From Mesorhizobium sp. WSM4313 (GTDB lineage Bacteria > Pseudomonadota > Alphaproteobacteria > Rhizobiales > Rhizobiaceae), in the NCBI RefSeq assembly GCF_002294725.1, contig NZ_NSFT01000014.1, forward strand, positions 2,501-66,500: DNA of 64,000 bases. Reading direction: 5' to 3'. Numbering within the stretch: position 1 is the stretch's first letter; the number at the start of each line of letters is the position of its first letter. The position numbers and the translations under genes were made by a program. This document shows, in pieces, positions 36,007 through 44,375 of the stretch. Under the pieces are notes generated by a model that saw only the letters and a program-made list of their open reading frames with translations, searched no databases and was not told the origin of the DNA.

Positions 36007-37302
36007 ATGCAATCCATCCGCGACCGTCTTGAAATCATCCTGTCACGTCTTGCCAATCGGGCGGGGGATGAGAAGGTCTATACGAAGCTCTATGCCGAGG
36101 CCGCGCGGGCAGCCGCCGATGCGTCCGATGCCCGCCGCAAGGCCGGCGTCAGCCTTGGGCCGCTCGACGGGCGCATCGTTTCGATCAAGGATCTGTTCGA
36201 CGTCGCCGGCGAACCGACAGCGGCCGGATCGCTGATCCGCGCCAGCGCCGAACCGGCGGCGCGGGACGCAGCGATCGTGCAAAGGCTGCGCCAGGCGGGC
36301 GCGGTCGTCCTCGGCAAGACCAACATGACCGAGTTCGCTTTCACCGCGATCGGCGACAATCCGCATCACGGCACACCGGGCAACGCTGCCGATGTCGGCC
36401 TGATCCCGGGCGGCTCGTCATCTGGAGCCGGCGTTGCGATCGGCGAGGGCACAAGCGACATCTCGATCGGTTCGGACACCGGCGGCTCGGTGCGCATCCC
36501 CGCCTCGCTCAACGGCGTCGTCGGCTTCAAGCCGACGGCGCGGCGCGTGCCTTTGACGGGAGCCTTTCCGCTGTCGATGACGCTGGATTCGATCGGTCCG
36601 CTTGCCCGCAGCGTCGCCGATTGCGCGATCGCCGATGCGATCATGGCGGGACAAGAGCCCGCCGGTCCTCAGCCAGGCTCGCTCGCCGGCCTGCGCGTCG
36701 GCATTCCACGCGGCGTCTTGTTCGGCGAAACGCAGGCGAAGGTCGCCGAAGCTTTCGAGGCCTGCATCGACAGGATCGGACGAGCCGGCGCCCGCGCCGC
36801 CGATTTGTCCATCGACGATCTTATCGCCGAGATGCGCGCAGCAACCAGGCGCGGGACCATCGCGTCCATGGAAGGCGCGGAGGTGCATGCCGATTGGCTG
36901 GCGGGCGGCGCCTCGGTGCCGGTCGATCCGCATGTCACCGGGCCATTGTCGCGCGCGCTGGCTGTTCCCGCTTCCGCCTATATCCGCACGATCCGCCGTC
37001 GCGGCGAGCTCGCGGCGGCCATGGCGCAACGGCTGGAGACGGTCGATGTTCTGGCATTGCCGACCGTGCCGATGGTCGCGCCGTCCATCTCCGCCATGGC
37101 CGGCGACGAAGCTCTGCGCGACAAGACGGAAGGACTGCTCTTGCGCAACACGCAGGTCGCCAACCAGTTCGACCTTTGCGCGATCTCGCTGCCGATGCCC
37201 GGCACGAACCTGCCGGCCGGATTGATGCTGGTGGGCAAACACGGGCATGACAGTCATCTGCTGCGCATTGCCGCCGCGGTCGAGGCTTTGCTTGGCCGGT
37301 GA
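36007..37302 (+). CDS. Amidase (amidase-signature family)
   Basis: A 431-residue amidohydrolase of the amidase-signature family. The catalytic lysine is in GRIVSIKDLFDVAGEPT, the glycine-serine-rich motif reads GGSSSGAGVAIGEG, and the cis-serine and nucleophilic serine are in SIGSDTGGSVRIPAS. This full triad suggests an active enzyme cutting an amide, aryl amide or carbamate. The start is the ATG at 36007; upstream codons in this frame are antisense to the GFA gene. The substrate is unknown. Confidence 0.9.
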   Translation: MQSIRDRLEIILSRLANRAGDEKVYTKLYAEAARAAADASDARRKAGVSLGPLDGRIVSIKDLFDVAGEPTAAGSLIRASAEPAARDAAIVQRLRQAGAVVLGKTNMTEFAFTAIGDNPHHGTPGNAADVGLIPGGSSSGAGVAIGEGTSDISIGSDTGGSVRIPASLNGVVGFKPTARRVPLTGAFPLSMTLDSIGPLARSVADCAIADAIMAGQEPAGPQPGSLAGLRVGIPRGVLFGETQAKVAEAFEACIDRIGRAGARAADLSIDDLIAEMRAATRRGTIASMEGAEVHADWLAGGASVPVDPHVTGPLSRALAVPASAYIRTIRRRGELAAAMAQRLETVDVLALPTVPMVAPSISAMAGDEALRDKTEGLLLRNTQVANQFDLCAISLPMPGTNLPAGLMLVGKHGHDSHLLRIAAAVEALLGR

Positions 37303-37382
37303 CTGCGCAGGCCATCAGGATGCAAGTCCGGAAAGGCTGGCCCGCATCTCAGGTCTCCGCCGTCGCGATGCTCGCCGCGGAA

Positions 37383-38363
37383 CTATTCGCCGACCGGAAA
37401 ACGCCGGCGATAGTGCTCGATAACGTCCGGATTGCGCAGATTGACGGGCAGCTTGCCGGCGAGCACCAGCAGCGCCTCGGCGGCGGCGCCGACGCCCATG
37501 CGCATCATCGATTCCTCGGTGATGCCGGCCATATGCGGGGTGACGATGACGTTGTCGAAGCCGAAATAGGGATGGTTCGGCGGCAGCGGTTGGGTCGCAA
37601 AAACGTCGAGCGCAGCGCCGCTGATGCGGCCGGCACGTAGGGCCTCGATCAGCGCCTCATCATCCACCACCGGGCCGCGCGAGACATTGATCAGCAGCGT
37701 GTTGGGTTTCATGCGGGCAATGCGCTCTCGACTGATGAGGCCGCGCGTTTCCTGCGTCAGCGGGCAGCAGAGCACGATGATGTCGCTCTGCTCGACCAGC
37801 GCGTCGATCGACAGGAAGCCGACACGCTCGGGCGCGGGGCGCAGGCTGCGCGTGGTCGCCACGACATTGAGGTCGAAGCCGTGGGCGGCGATGTGGCCGA
37901 CAGCCTGGCCGACCGCGCCGAGGCCGACGATGCCGATGGTCTTGCCGGCCAGCTCGCTGGTCGAGTTGGCGTGCTCGCGGCCGGCAAGCCAGCCCTTGGC
38001 GCGCAGGTCGCGGTCCATCACGCGGAAGCGCCGCAGCAGCGCAAGGGCGGTGAACATCACATGCTCGGCGACCGAGCGGGCGTTGACGGCGGGCACGTTC
38101 GCCACCAGCACGCCGGCGGCGGTCGCGGCCTCGACCGGGATCATGTCCAGTCCGGCGCCGTGGCGGATCGCGGCGCGCAGGCTCGAAGCACCCGCAAACA
38201 GCTCCGGCGGCAGCGGCGCGCGCACGATGATGATGTCGGCGTCGTGGGCCTCGGTGGTCAGTGTCTTGGCATCGAGCGCGGAAGCGATCGCAAGCCGCCC
38301 GGCGCCGGCCAGCATCGCCGTGGCGCGTGGGTGCAGCGGATGCGTCGACAGGATCTTGCGCAT
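37383..38363 (-). CDS. D-2-hydroxyacid dehydrogenase
   Basis: A 326-residue enzyme of the D-isomer 2-hydroxyacid dehydrogenase family. The NAD-binding motif is GKTIGIVGLGAVGQAVGHIA. The catalytic Arg lies in NVSRGPVVDDEAL, Glu in the following segment, and His in VTPHMAGITEESM. Such enzymes reduce or oxidise 2-keto or 2-hydroxy acids such as glyoxylate or hydroxypyruvate. The start at 38363 has GGAAC upstream. It lies beside the sugar-acid genes on the same strand and may use one of their products. Confidence 0.88.
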   Translation of the reverse strand: MRKILSTHPLHPRATAMLAGAGRLAIASALDAKTLTTEAHDADIIIVRAPLPPELFAGASSLRAAIRHGAGLDMIPVEAATAAGVLVANVPAVNARSVAEHVMFTALALLRRFRVMDRDLRAKGWLAGREHANSTSELAGKTIGIVGLGAVGQAVGHIAAHGFDLNVVATTRSLRPAPERVGFLSIDALVEQSDIIVLCCPLTQETRGLISRERIARMKPNTLLINVSRGPVVDDEALIEALRAGRISGAALDVFATQPLPPNHPYFGFDNVIVTPHMAGITEESMMRMGVGAAAEALLVLAGKLPVNLRNPDVIEHYRRRFPVGE

Positions 38364-38544
38364 GGGGTTCCATTTCCGCATTTGTGCGATGCCAAGCTAA
38401 ACGTCTGGCTGCAAAATGCTCAAGGGAATTTCGCGGCTTCACGGAAACGGAGAACTGCCCCTGTCTCTGTAGGTTCACGCAGTTTCGGACGATAGGCTAC
38501 GGCAGAGGTGCCGAACCTGACGGTCCACACCTTCCTGGAATTGC

Positions 38545-39261
38545 TCAAGCCTTTTCGAGTGCCGCGCTTTTCGGCTCCATTCCGCGGCCTTCGATGATCC
38601 CCTTCCAGTAGCTCTCGGCGCCCTGCAAATGGGCATTCATGAGGGCCTGGGCGAGGTTGCCGTCGCGGCGCAACAGCGCTTCGTAGATCTGGATATGCTC
38701 GGCATGCGAACGCACCGAGCGTTCGGGATCGTTGAAATAGATCGGCAGGCGCTGCTCGCCCATCAGGTAATAAACGCTGCAGATATTGTGGAAGACGCTG
38801 TTCTTGGTCGCGCGCACGATCTCGAGGTGGAACTCGCGGTCCTCCTTGGCGAGGCCTTCGCCGGCGGCGATGCGCTCTTCGGAGGCCTTGAGAATCTCGC
38901 GCAGGCGCTCGAAATTCTCCTCGGTGGCGCGCGAGCAGGCAAGCTCGGCCGCCTTGATCTCATGGATCTTGCGCAGCTCGACGGTCTCGTAGATCTGCAC
39001 CGGATCGAGCGGCAAGCCGGCGCGGGCGAACAGCGCCAGCGCTTCCACGCTCGCCTGCTTGGTGTCGATATAGATGCCGGATTTGGCGCGCCGCACGACG
39101 ATGCGCATGGCCTCGAGGATGGCCAGCGCCTCGCGAATTTGGCCGCGGCTGACGCCGAAATGTTCCGCCAGCTCTCGCTCCGAGGGCGTGCGGCCGGACT
39201 CCTTGTCCGAGTTGGAAAAGAGATAGGCGGCGAGTTCCGCGAGAAGGTTCTTTTCTTTCAT
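38545..39261 (-). CDS. GntR-family regulator, FCD/FadR subgroup
   Basis: About 238 residues. The winged-helix has RTPSERELAEHFGVSRGQIREALAILEAMRIVVRRAKSGIYI, and the C-terminal FCD domain has VELRKIHEIKAAELAC, REFHLEIVRATKN and SHAEHIQIYEALLRRD with histidines likely to bind metal. The ATG at 39261 is 3 bp after the dehydratase stop; a TTG at 39267 is an alternative. It is last in an operon with the enolase-superfamily enzyme and epimerase and is the best candidate to bind the TGGT-N3-ACCA sites at 41.5-41.7 kb. Confidence 0.9.
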   Translation of the reverse strand: MKEKNLLAELAAYLFSNSDKESGRTPSERELAEHFGVSRGQIREALAILEAMRIVVRRAKSGIYIDTKQASVEALALFARAGLPLDPVQIYETVELRKIHEIKAAELACSRATEENFERLREILKASEERIAAGEGLAKEDREFHLEIVRATKNSVFHNICSVYYLMGEQRLPIYFNDPERSVRSHAEHIQIYEALLRRDGNLAQALMNAHLQGAESYWKGIIEGRGMEPKSAALEKA

Positions 39262-39263
39262 CG

Positions 39264-40433
39264 TCAAATACGTTGCGCGTGCGCCTCCAGGAATCGCTCG
39301 GAGATGGTGAATCCCAATCCAGGCTTTTCAGGGATCGCTATCATACCGTCCTTCGCCTCGACAGTCTCCTCGACGAGGTCGTGGATCATCGGGTTGGCGC
39401 CGAGCGAATATTCAATGGTGAAGCTGGCGGGTGAGGCGGCACACACATGTAGCCCGGCAAAGAAGCAGGGCGCGCCGGCCCATAGATGCGGCGCGAATCG
39501 CAGGTTGAAGGCGCTGGCGATGGTGCCGATCTTCATCGCCTCGCTGATGCCGCCGCAGAAGGCGGGATCCGGCTGGAAGATGTCGGCCGACTTCAGCACA
39601 GCCAGATCGCGGAAGGCATAGCGCGTCGCCTCGCTTTCGCCGGTGGCGATCGGCGTCGATCCCGAGGCGCGCACGTCGGCCATGCCCGGCTTGTCGTCGG
39701 CGGTCACCGGTTCCTCGAACCAGGCAAGGTCGAGATCGGCGGTGAGGTTGATGAAGCGCTTGGCCTCGGCGACGGTATAGGTGCCGTGCGCGTCGACCAT
39801 CAGATCGACATCCGGCCCGATCGCCTGCCTTGCGGCGCGCACGCGCGCGGCCGAGACATGCGGGGCGCCGTCCATGGCGCCGATGCGCATCTTCAGCGCC
39901 TTGAAGCCGCCCTTGGCGATGTAGGATTGCAACTGCTCGCCGATGGCGTCGGCTGAGGCCCAGCCGCCCGAGGCATAGGCCTGCATGCGCTCGACCTTGC
40001 GGCCGCCGAGCAGCCGCCACACCGGCTGCCCCAGCGACTTGCCCAGGATGTCCCAGAGCGCGATGTCGACGGCGCTGATCGCTGCCACACTCATGCCGCG
40101 CCGCGCCAGCTGCGGCATGGCATGGCCGGCATGCGCCGCCGTCTCATGCCGCACGCCATTATAGAGCATTTCCCAGATGATGCCGATGTCGGCCGGATCG
40201 CAACCGATCAGCTGCGGGCCGATCTCGTGGTTGAGCATATGGACGAGCGCGCCATAGCTGCCGGCGCTGCCGGCGGCGTTCTTGCCCTCGCCCCAGCCGA
40301 CCAGGCCGTCAGCGGTCTCGATGCGCAGAATGGCGGCGTCGAACGTCGTCACCTGACCGAAGTCGCTGCGATGCTGCTTCGCCACTTCGATCGGGATACG
40401 AACCCACCAGGCCTGGACGCTTTTGATGCGCAT
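39264..40433 (-). CDS. Enolase-superfamily enzyme (mandelate racemase/muconate lactonizing type)
   Basis: A 389-residue enzyme. The C-terminal barrel holds the metal ligands Asp in LMVDAHGTYTVAEA, Glu in AWFEEPVTADD and Glu in ATGESEATRYAF, the acid-base lysine region GFKALKMRIG, and the histidine of FAPHLWAGAP. This pattern fits sugar-acid dehydratases or epimerases of the mandelate racemase subgroup. It forms an operon with an upstream epimerase gene and downstream GntR gene. The exact acid is unknown; the UxuR-like operators in the divergent region fit a uronate or aldonate. Confidence 0.88.
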   Translation of the reverse strand: MRIKSVQAWWVRIPIEVAKQHRSDFGQVTTFDAAILRIETADGLVGWGEGKNAAGSAGSYGALVHMLNHEIGPQLIGCDPADIGIIWEMLYNGVRHETAAHAGHAMPQLARRGMSVAAISAVDIALWDILGKSLGQPVWRLLGGRKVERMQAYASGGWASADAIGEQLQSYIAKGGFKALKMRIGAMDGAPHVSAARVRAARQAIGPDVDLMVDAHGTYTVAEAKRFINLTADLDLAWFEEPVTADDKPGMADVRASGSTPIATGESEATRYAFRDLAVLKSADIFQPDPAFCGGISEAMKIGTIASAFNLRFAPHLWAGAPCFFAGLHVCAASPASFTIEYSLGANPMIHDLVEETVEAKDGMIAIPEKPGLGFTISERFLEAHAQRI

Positions 40434-40479
40434 GTTTTCCCTTCGGCCCCTCCGCCAGCCGGGCGGAAGGGACAGGTTT

Positions 40480-41367
40480 CTACTTGATCAGCGGCAGCAG
40501 CGTTTCGGCGGTGATGCGCATCTGGTCGGTGTAGAATTTTTCCGTGAGCACACTGGAGCCGTGGTCCTGGATGAACTTGAGCTGCTCGGGCGAGATGTCG
40601 ACCGGATTGCGCTCGACCATCTCCGGATAGGGCGCCGCCGGCGTGCGGTCGACGGGCGCGACGAACTCGTTGGTCAGCGCGCCGTCATAGCCGACTTCCT
40701 TCAACGTGCGCACGATCTTCGGCCAGTCGATCTGGCCAAGGCCGGCTGCGAAGCGGTTGTTGTCAGCGACATGGAAATCGAACAGGCGCTTTCCGACCTG
40801 ACGGATCGCGTCATAGACGTTAAATTCCTCCATGTGGATATGGTAGGCGTCGAGGCAGACGCCGCATTCGGGGCTCACCGCATCGGCGAGCGCCAGCGCC
40901 TGAGCGCCGCGGTTGAAGAGGTAGGTCTCGAAGCGGTTGAGCGGCTCGACGGCGATCCTGACGCCGACCTTCTGGGCATGGCTGAAACATTCGCGCGTGG
41001 CATCGACCACCCAGCCCCATTCCTCCGCCTCGGTGCCGTCTGGAACGACCTTGCCGACGGTCGCCGGCACCAGCGTGATGATCTCGCCATCGAGCTCGCT
41101 GACCATGGTGAGCACGTCCTTGACGTATTGGACGGACCGCTCGCGCTGGCCCTGGTCCCTGGCGGCGAGATTGCGCTCGCCGAGCATCAGAGTCACCGAG
41201 CCCCAGCAGCGGATGCCGTGCTCCTTCAGGAGCGCGCGCGTCTCCTTGGTCTTGTACTGCTCGGGCTCGCCGGAAATCTCGATCGATTCGTAGCCGAATT
41301 TCTTGATGCGCTTGAGCGTCACCTCCAGCGGTTCCGCCCGCATCCAATTGTGAGTCGAAAGATGCAT
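40480..41367 (-). CDS. TIM-barrel sugar-phosphate isomerase/epimerase 1
   Basis: A 295-residue AP-endonuclease-2-like TIM barrel. Metal-binding residues are in VEPLNRFETYLFN (Glu), VCLDAYHIHMEE (Asp, His) and DFHVADNNRFAAGLGQIDW (His). The family includes D-tagatose 3-epimerase, hydroxypyruvate isomerase and related sugar epimerases. It is the first gene of the minus-strand operon, with the regulatory region 41475-41665 upstream. Confidence 0.88.
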   Translation of the reverse strand: MHLSTHNWMRAEPLEVTLKRIKKFGYESIEISGEPEQYKTKETRALLKEHGIRCWGSVTLMLGERNLAARDQGQRERSVQYVKDVLTMVSELDGEIITLVPATVGKVVPDGTEAEEWGWVVDATRECFSHAQKVGVRIAVEPLNRFETYLFNRGAQALALADAVSPECGVCLDAYHIHMEEFNVYDAIRQVGKRLFDFHVADNNRFAAGLGQIDWPKIVRTLKEVGYDGALTNEFVAPVDRTPAAPYPEMVERNPVDISPEQLKFIQDHGSSVLTEKFYTDQMRITAETLLPLIK

Positions 41368-41474
41368 GGTCTATCCTTCCCAGAATTCGCCTGTCACATT
41401 CCACCCCGCGACGCCTCCAGTAGAGGCGGGCGTATGATTCCTCCCCAAGGCGTTGCCAGCATTTTCCTCGAAAC

Positions 41475-41485
41475 TGGTTCGACCA
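41475..41485. promoter_or_regulatory. FadR/UxuR-like operator 1
   Basis: TGGTTCGACCA, in the context AAACTGGTTCGACCAATTG, is close to the E. coli FadR site layout (TGGT-N3-ACCA). The core is identical to that at 29381-29391. It is 108 bp upstream of the minus-strand epimerase start at 41367 and 180 bp from the second site. Confidence 0.68.
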
Positions 41486-41635
41486 ATTGGGCCCTCCATG
41501 ACCTCTACAGCAAATTTTCATGCACGGCAACAACTGGGCGGCTGAAGCTCTGCCCGTCGAGCAATAGTCTGATTTTACGTGGTAATTCCACTTATCTGTT
41601 TGCAAGCTCGGCTCGCCTCCGCGGTTTTCGGCCGC

Positions 41636-41665
41636 TTGACCGAATTCCGGGATTTGGTAATACCA
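41636..41665 (+). promoter_or_regulatory. Promoter with embedded FadR/UxuR-like operator 2
   Basis: TTGACC at 41636-41641 and TAATAC at 41658-41663, 16 bp apart, look like a promoter for the plus-strand epimerase gene about 100 bp downstream. TGGTAATACCA at 41655-41665 covers the -10 box. The core is identical to that at 29557-29567, with the same placement. Confidence 0.62.
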
Positions 41666-41768
41666 GAATGGCGCAATGCATAGACGCCGACAGGGTTGAC
41701 CAAACAGGCTGGCCCTCATTTCAATAGGCGCTATGCTTGGTCGCGAAAACAAACGAGGGAGGATGCCG

Positions 41769-42824
41769 ATGCCGACGACGATGAAGGGCCCCGGCCTGTT
41801 TCTGGCGCAGTTCGCGGGCGACGCCGCGCCGTTCAATTCGCTGGGTTCCATCACCAAATGGGCAGCGGGGCTGGGCTACAAGGGCGTGCAGATCCCGACC
41901 TGGGACGCGCGCCTGTTCGACCTCGAGAAGGCGGCGTCGTCGAAGGCGTATTGCGACGAGGTGAAAGGCGTCTGCGCGGATGCAGGCGTCGAGATCACCG
42001 AATTGTCGACGCATCTGCAGGGGCAACTGGTCGCGGTGCATCCCGCCTATGACGCGCAGATGGATGGATTTGCGCCGCCATCCGTGCACAACAATCCCAC
42101 GGCACGGCAAAAATGGGCTGTCGAGCAGATGAAGTTCGGCGCCAAGGCATCGCGCAATCTCGGGCTGAACGCCTCGGTGTCGTTCACCGGCTCGCTCGCT
42201 TTCCCTTACCTTTATCCGTTCCCGCAGCGCCCGGCCGGCCTCATCGAGGAAGCCTTCGGCGAACTCGGCAAACGCTGGAAGCCGATCCTCGATGTCTATG
42301 AGGACAACGGGGTCGATGTCGGCTATGAGATCCATCCTTCCGAGGACGTGTTCGACGGCGCCACCTTCGAGATGTTCCTCGACGCGGTCGGCGGCCACAA
42401 GCGCTGCAACATCAACTACGACCCGTCGCATTTCCTCTTGCAGCAGCTCGACTATCTCGAGTTCATCGACATCTACCACGAGCGGATCAAGGCCTTCCAC
42501 GTCAAGGACGCCGAGTTCAACCCGACCGGGCGGCAAGGCGTCTATTCCGGCTACCAGGGCTGGGTGAACCGTGCAGGGCGCTTCCGCTCGCTGGGCGACG
42601 GGCAGGTGGATTTCAGCGGCATCTTCTCCAAGCTCACCCAGTACAATTACGATTCCTGGGCGGTGCTGGAATGGGAATGCTGCCTGAAACATCCCGAGGA
42701 CGGCGCCGCGGAAGGCGCGCCTTTCATCCAGCACCACATCATCCGGGTGACCGAGAAGGCCTTCGACGATTTCGCCGCCGGCACGACCGATAAAAAGCTG
42801 CTGCGGGCGATGATGGGGATTTGA
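41769..42824 (+). CDS. TIM-barrel sugar-phosphate isomerase/epimerase 2
   Basis: A 351-residue TIM-barrel protein with GPGLFLAQFAGD at the start, metal-ligand segments YEIHPSEDVFDG, NYDPSHFLLQ and KAFHVKDAEF, and VLEWECCLKHPEDG near the end. It is longer than most epimerases of the family. The start at 41769 is 6 nt after GGAGG; an ATG at 41763 directly abuts GGAGG and is unlikely. It leads the plus-strand set epimerase - dehydrogenase - epimerase. Confidence 0.87.
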   Translation: MPTTMKGPGLFLAQFAGDAAPFNSLGSITKWAAGLGYKGVQIPTWDARLFDLEKAASSKAYCDEVKGVCADAGVEITELSTHLQGQLVAVHPAYDAQMDGFAPPSVHNNPTARQKWAVEQMKFGAKASRNLGLNASVSFTGSLAFPYLYPFPQRPAGLIEEAFGELGKRWKPILDVYEDNGVDVGYEIHPSEDVFDGATFEMFLDAVGGHKRCNINYDPSHFLLQQLDYLEFIDIYHERIKAFHVKDAEFNPTGRQGVYSGYQGWVNRAGRFRSLGDGQVDFSGIFSKLTQYNYDSWAVLEWECCLKHPEDGAAEGAPFIQHHIIRVTEKAFDDFAAGTTDKKLLRAMMGI

Positions 42825-42894
42825 CTGCAGCTCCCTTGAGGAGGTTCGGCCGCAGGTCCGGGTGGGGTTGAATCCCAAGTCGTGGCGGACTCTT

Positions 42895-42950
42895 ATACCC
42901 CCACCCCGACGCTGCGCGTCGACCTCCCTACAAGGGGGAGGGTGAGGAAC
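42895..42950. repeat. Short palindromic element type D
   Basis: The segment has CCCCCACCCC, then GACGCTGCGCGTC, then ACCTCCCTACAAGGGGGAGGGT, the half-length form of the element inside the phnJ gene at 52898-53016. It lies between the epimerase and dehydrogenase genes and may form a hairpin in their shared transcript. Confidence 0.7.
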
Positions 42951-42968
42951 TAAAGAGAGAGGACAAGA

Positions 42969-44156
42969 ATGGTCGGCGCATCGAAGTCGGAAGCGGGAGG
43001 CGGCCCGATCCGCTATGGCATGGTCGGCGGCGGGCAGGGCGCCTTCATCGGCGCGGTGCATCGCATCGCGGCGCGCATGGACAATGATTTCGTGCTGGTG
43101 GCCGGCGCGCTGTCATCGGATCCGGCGCGGGCCAAGGCGTCGGCCGCCGAACTCGGGCTCGATCCCGCGCGCAGCTACAGCTCCTATGCCGAGATGGCCA
43201 AGGCCGAAGCCAAGCGTCCAGACGGCATCGAGGCGGTGGCGATCGTGACGCCGAACAACGTGCATGTGCCGGCGGCGAAAGCCTTCCTAGAGGCGGGCAT
43301 CCATGTCATCTGCGACAAGCCGCTGGCGACCTCGCTGGCCGAGGCCAAGAAGCTTGCCGCCCTTGTCGAAAAGACCGGCAAGGTGTTCGTGCTGACCCAT
43401 AATTACACCGCCTATCCGATGATCCGGCAGGCACGCGAGATGGTGGCCAAGGGCATGCTCGGCGATATCCGCATCGTGCAGTCGGAATATCCGCAGGACT
43501 GGCTGACCGAGGACCTTGCCGCCACCGGCCAGAAGCAGGCCTCCTGGCGCTCCGACCCCAAGCAGGCCGGCGCCGGCGGCGCGCTCGGCGACATCGGCAC
43601 GCATGCCTATAACCTGGCTCGCTTCGTCTCGGGACTTGAGCTCGATACGCTCTCAGCCGATCTCGACGCCTTCGTGCCGGGGCGCCAGCTCGACGACAAT
43701 GTCAACGTGATGCTGCGCTTCAAGCCGGTCGGCAATAAGCATCCGGCCAAGGGCATGATCTGGGCCAGCCAGGTCGCGCCCGGCCACGAGAACGGGCTGA
43801 AGCTGCGCATCTACGGCACCAAGGGCGGGCTGGAATGGGTGCAGGCCGACCCGAACTATCTCTGGTACACGCCGTTCGGCCAGCCGAAGCAACTGCTCAC
43901 CCGCGCCGGCGCTGGAGCAATGCCCGTGGCGGCGCGCGTCAGCCGCGTGCCGTCGGGCCATCCGGAGGGCTATCTCGAAGGTTTTGCCAACATCTACCAG
44001 GAAGCGGCCCGCGCCATCCGGGCGGCGCGCCGGAAGGGCGGCAAGCCGGCTAAGGATGTGGTCTTCCCGACTGTCGCCGACGGCGTCGAAGGCATGGCCT
44101 TCATCGAGGCCTGCGTGAAGTCGTCGAAGAAAAACGGGGCGTGGACGAAGCTGTAG
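42969..44156 (+). CDS. Gfo/Idh/MocA-family dehydrogenase
   Basis: A 395-residue NAD(P)-dependent oxidoreductase. The N-terminal Rossmann fold has IRYGMVGGGQGAFIGAVHR, TPNNVHVPAAKAFLEAGIHVICDKPLATS (the EKP-like motif reads DKP) and HNYTAYPMIRQAREMV; the C-terminal domain has GGALGDIGTHAYNLARFVSG with the catalytic Asp and His. Family members oxidise sugars, inositols or 3-keto sugars. Its position between two epimerases suggests an oxidation-isomerisation pathway for one sugar. Confidence 0.9.
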   Translation: MVGASKSEAGGGPIRYGMVGGGQGAFIGAVHRIAARMDNDFVLVAGALSSDPARAKASAAELGLDPARSYSSYAEMAKAEAKRPDGIEAVAIVTPNNVHVPAAKAFLEAGIHVICDKPLATSLAEAKKLAALVEKTGKVFVLTHNYTAYPMIRQAREMVAKGMLGDIRIVQSEYPQDWLTEDLAATGQKQASWRSDPKQAGAGGALGDIGTHAYNLARFVSGLELDTLSADLDAFVPGRQLDDNVNVMLRFKPVGNKHPAKGMIWASQVAPGHENGLKLRIYGTKGGLEWVQADPNYLWYTPFGQPKQLLTRAGAGAMPVAARVSRVPSGHPEGYLEGFANIYQEAARAIRAARRKGGKPAKDVVFPTVADGVEGMAFIEACVKSSKKNGAWTKL

Positions 44157-44164
44157 AGACGGCT

Positions 44165-44336
44165 GCGTCGTCCAAGCGAGTCCCCCGGATTGCCAGCCGA
44201 ATTGCGAAGAGCAATTCGGGGCAATCCGACCTCTCCCCAAGGGGAGAGGAGACAAGCAACGCCGGCGCCGACCTCTTCTCCCCTCGGGGAGAAGGTGGCC
44301 GCGGAGCGGCCGGATGAGGGGGAGTGTGGCCCGCCA
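44165..44336. repeat. Palindromic element type C
   Basis: The segment contains three hairpins: GAATTGC/GCAATTC near 44200-44217, CTCTCCCCAAGGGGAGAG at 44231-44248 and CTTCTCCCCTCGGGGAGAAG at 44274-44293, followed by GGCCGC/GCGGCC and ATGAGGGGG. A half copy is seen at 25697-25731. It lies between the dehydrogenase and the third epimerase gene. An epimerase frame can be read back through it but the ribosome-binding site lies after it. Confidence 0.75.
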
Positions 44337-44375
44337 ACGCAAATGGCTGGCCGCAAGTTGGGGAGGGGGATGTCG

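Larger units (their letters stand above)
41368..41768. other. Divergent promoter region of the epimerase operons
   Basis: About 400 bp without a gene between two divergent epimerase genes. It holds the operator sites described at 41475-41485 and 41636-41665 and presumably both promoters. Frames crossing it show no start signal. Confidence 0.7.

Noticed and set aside
44190..44375. N-terminal extension of the third epimerase
   Set aside because: These codons are read from the type C palindromic element, and a strong ribosome-binding site lies just before 44376.
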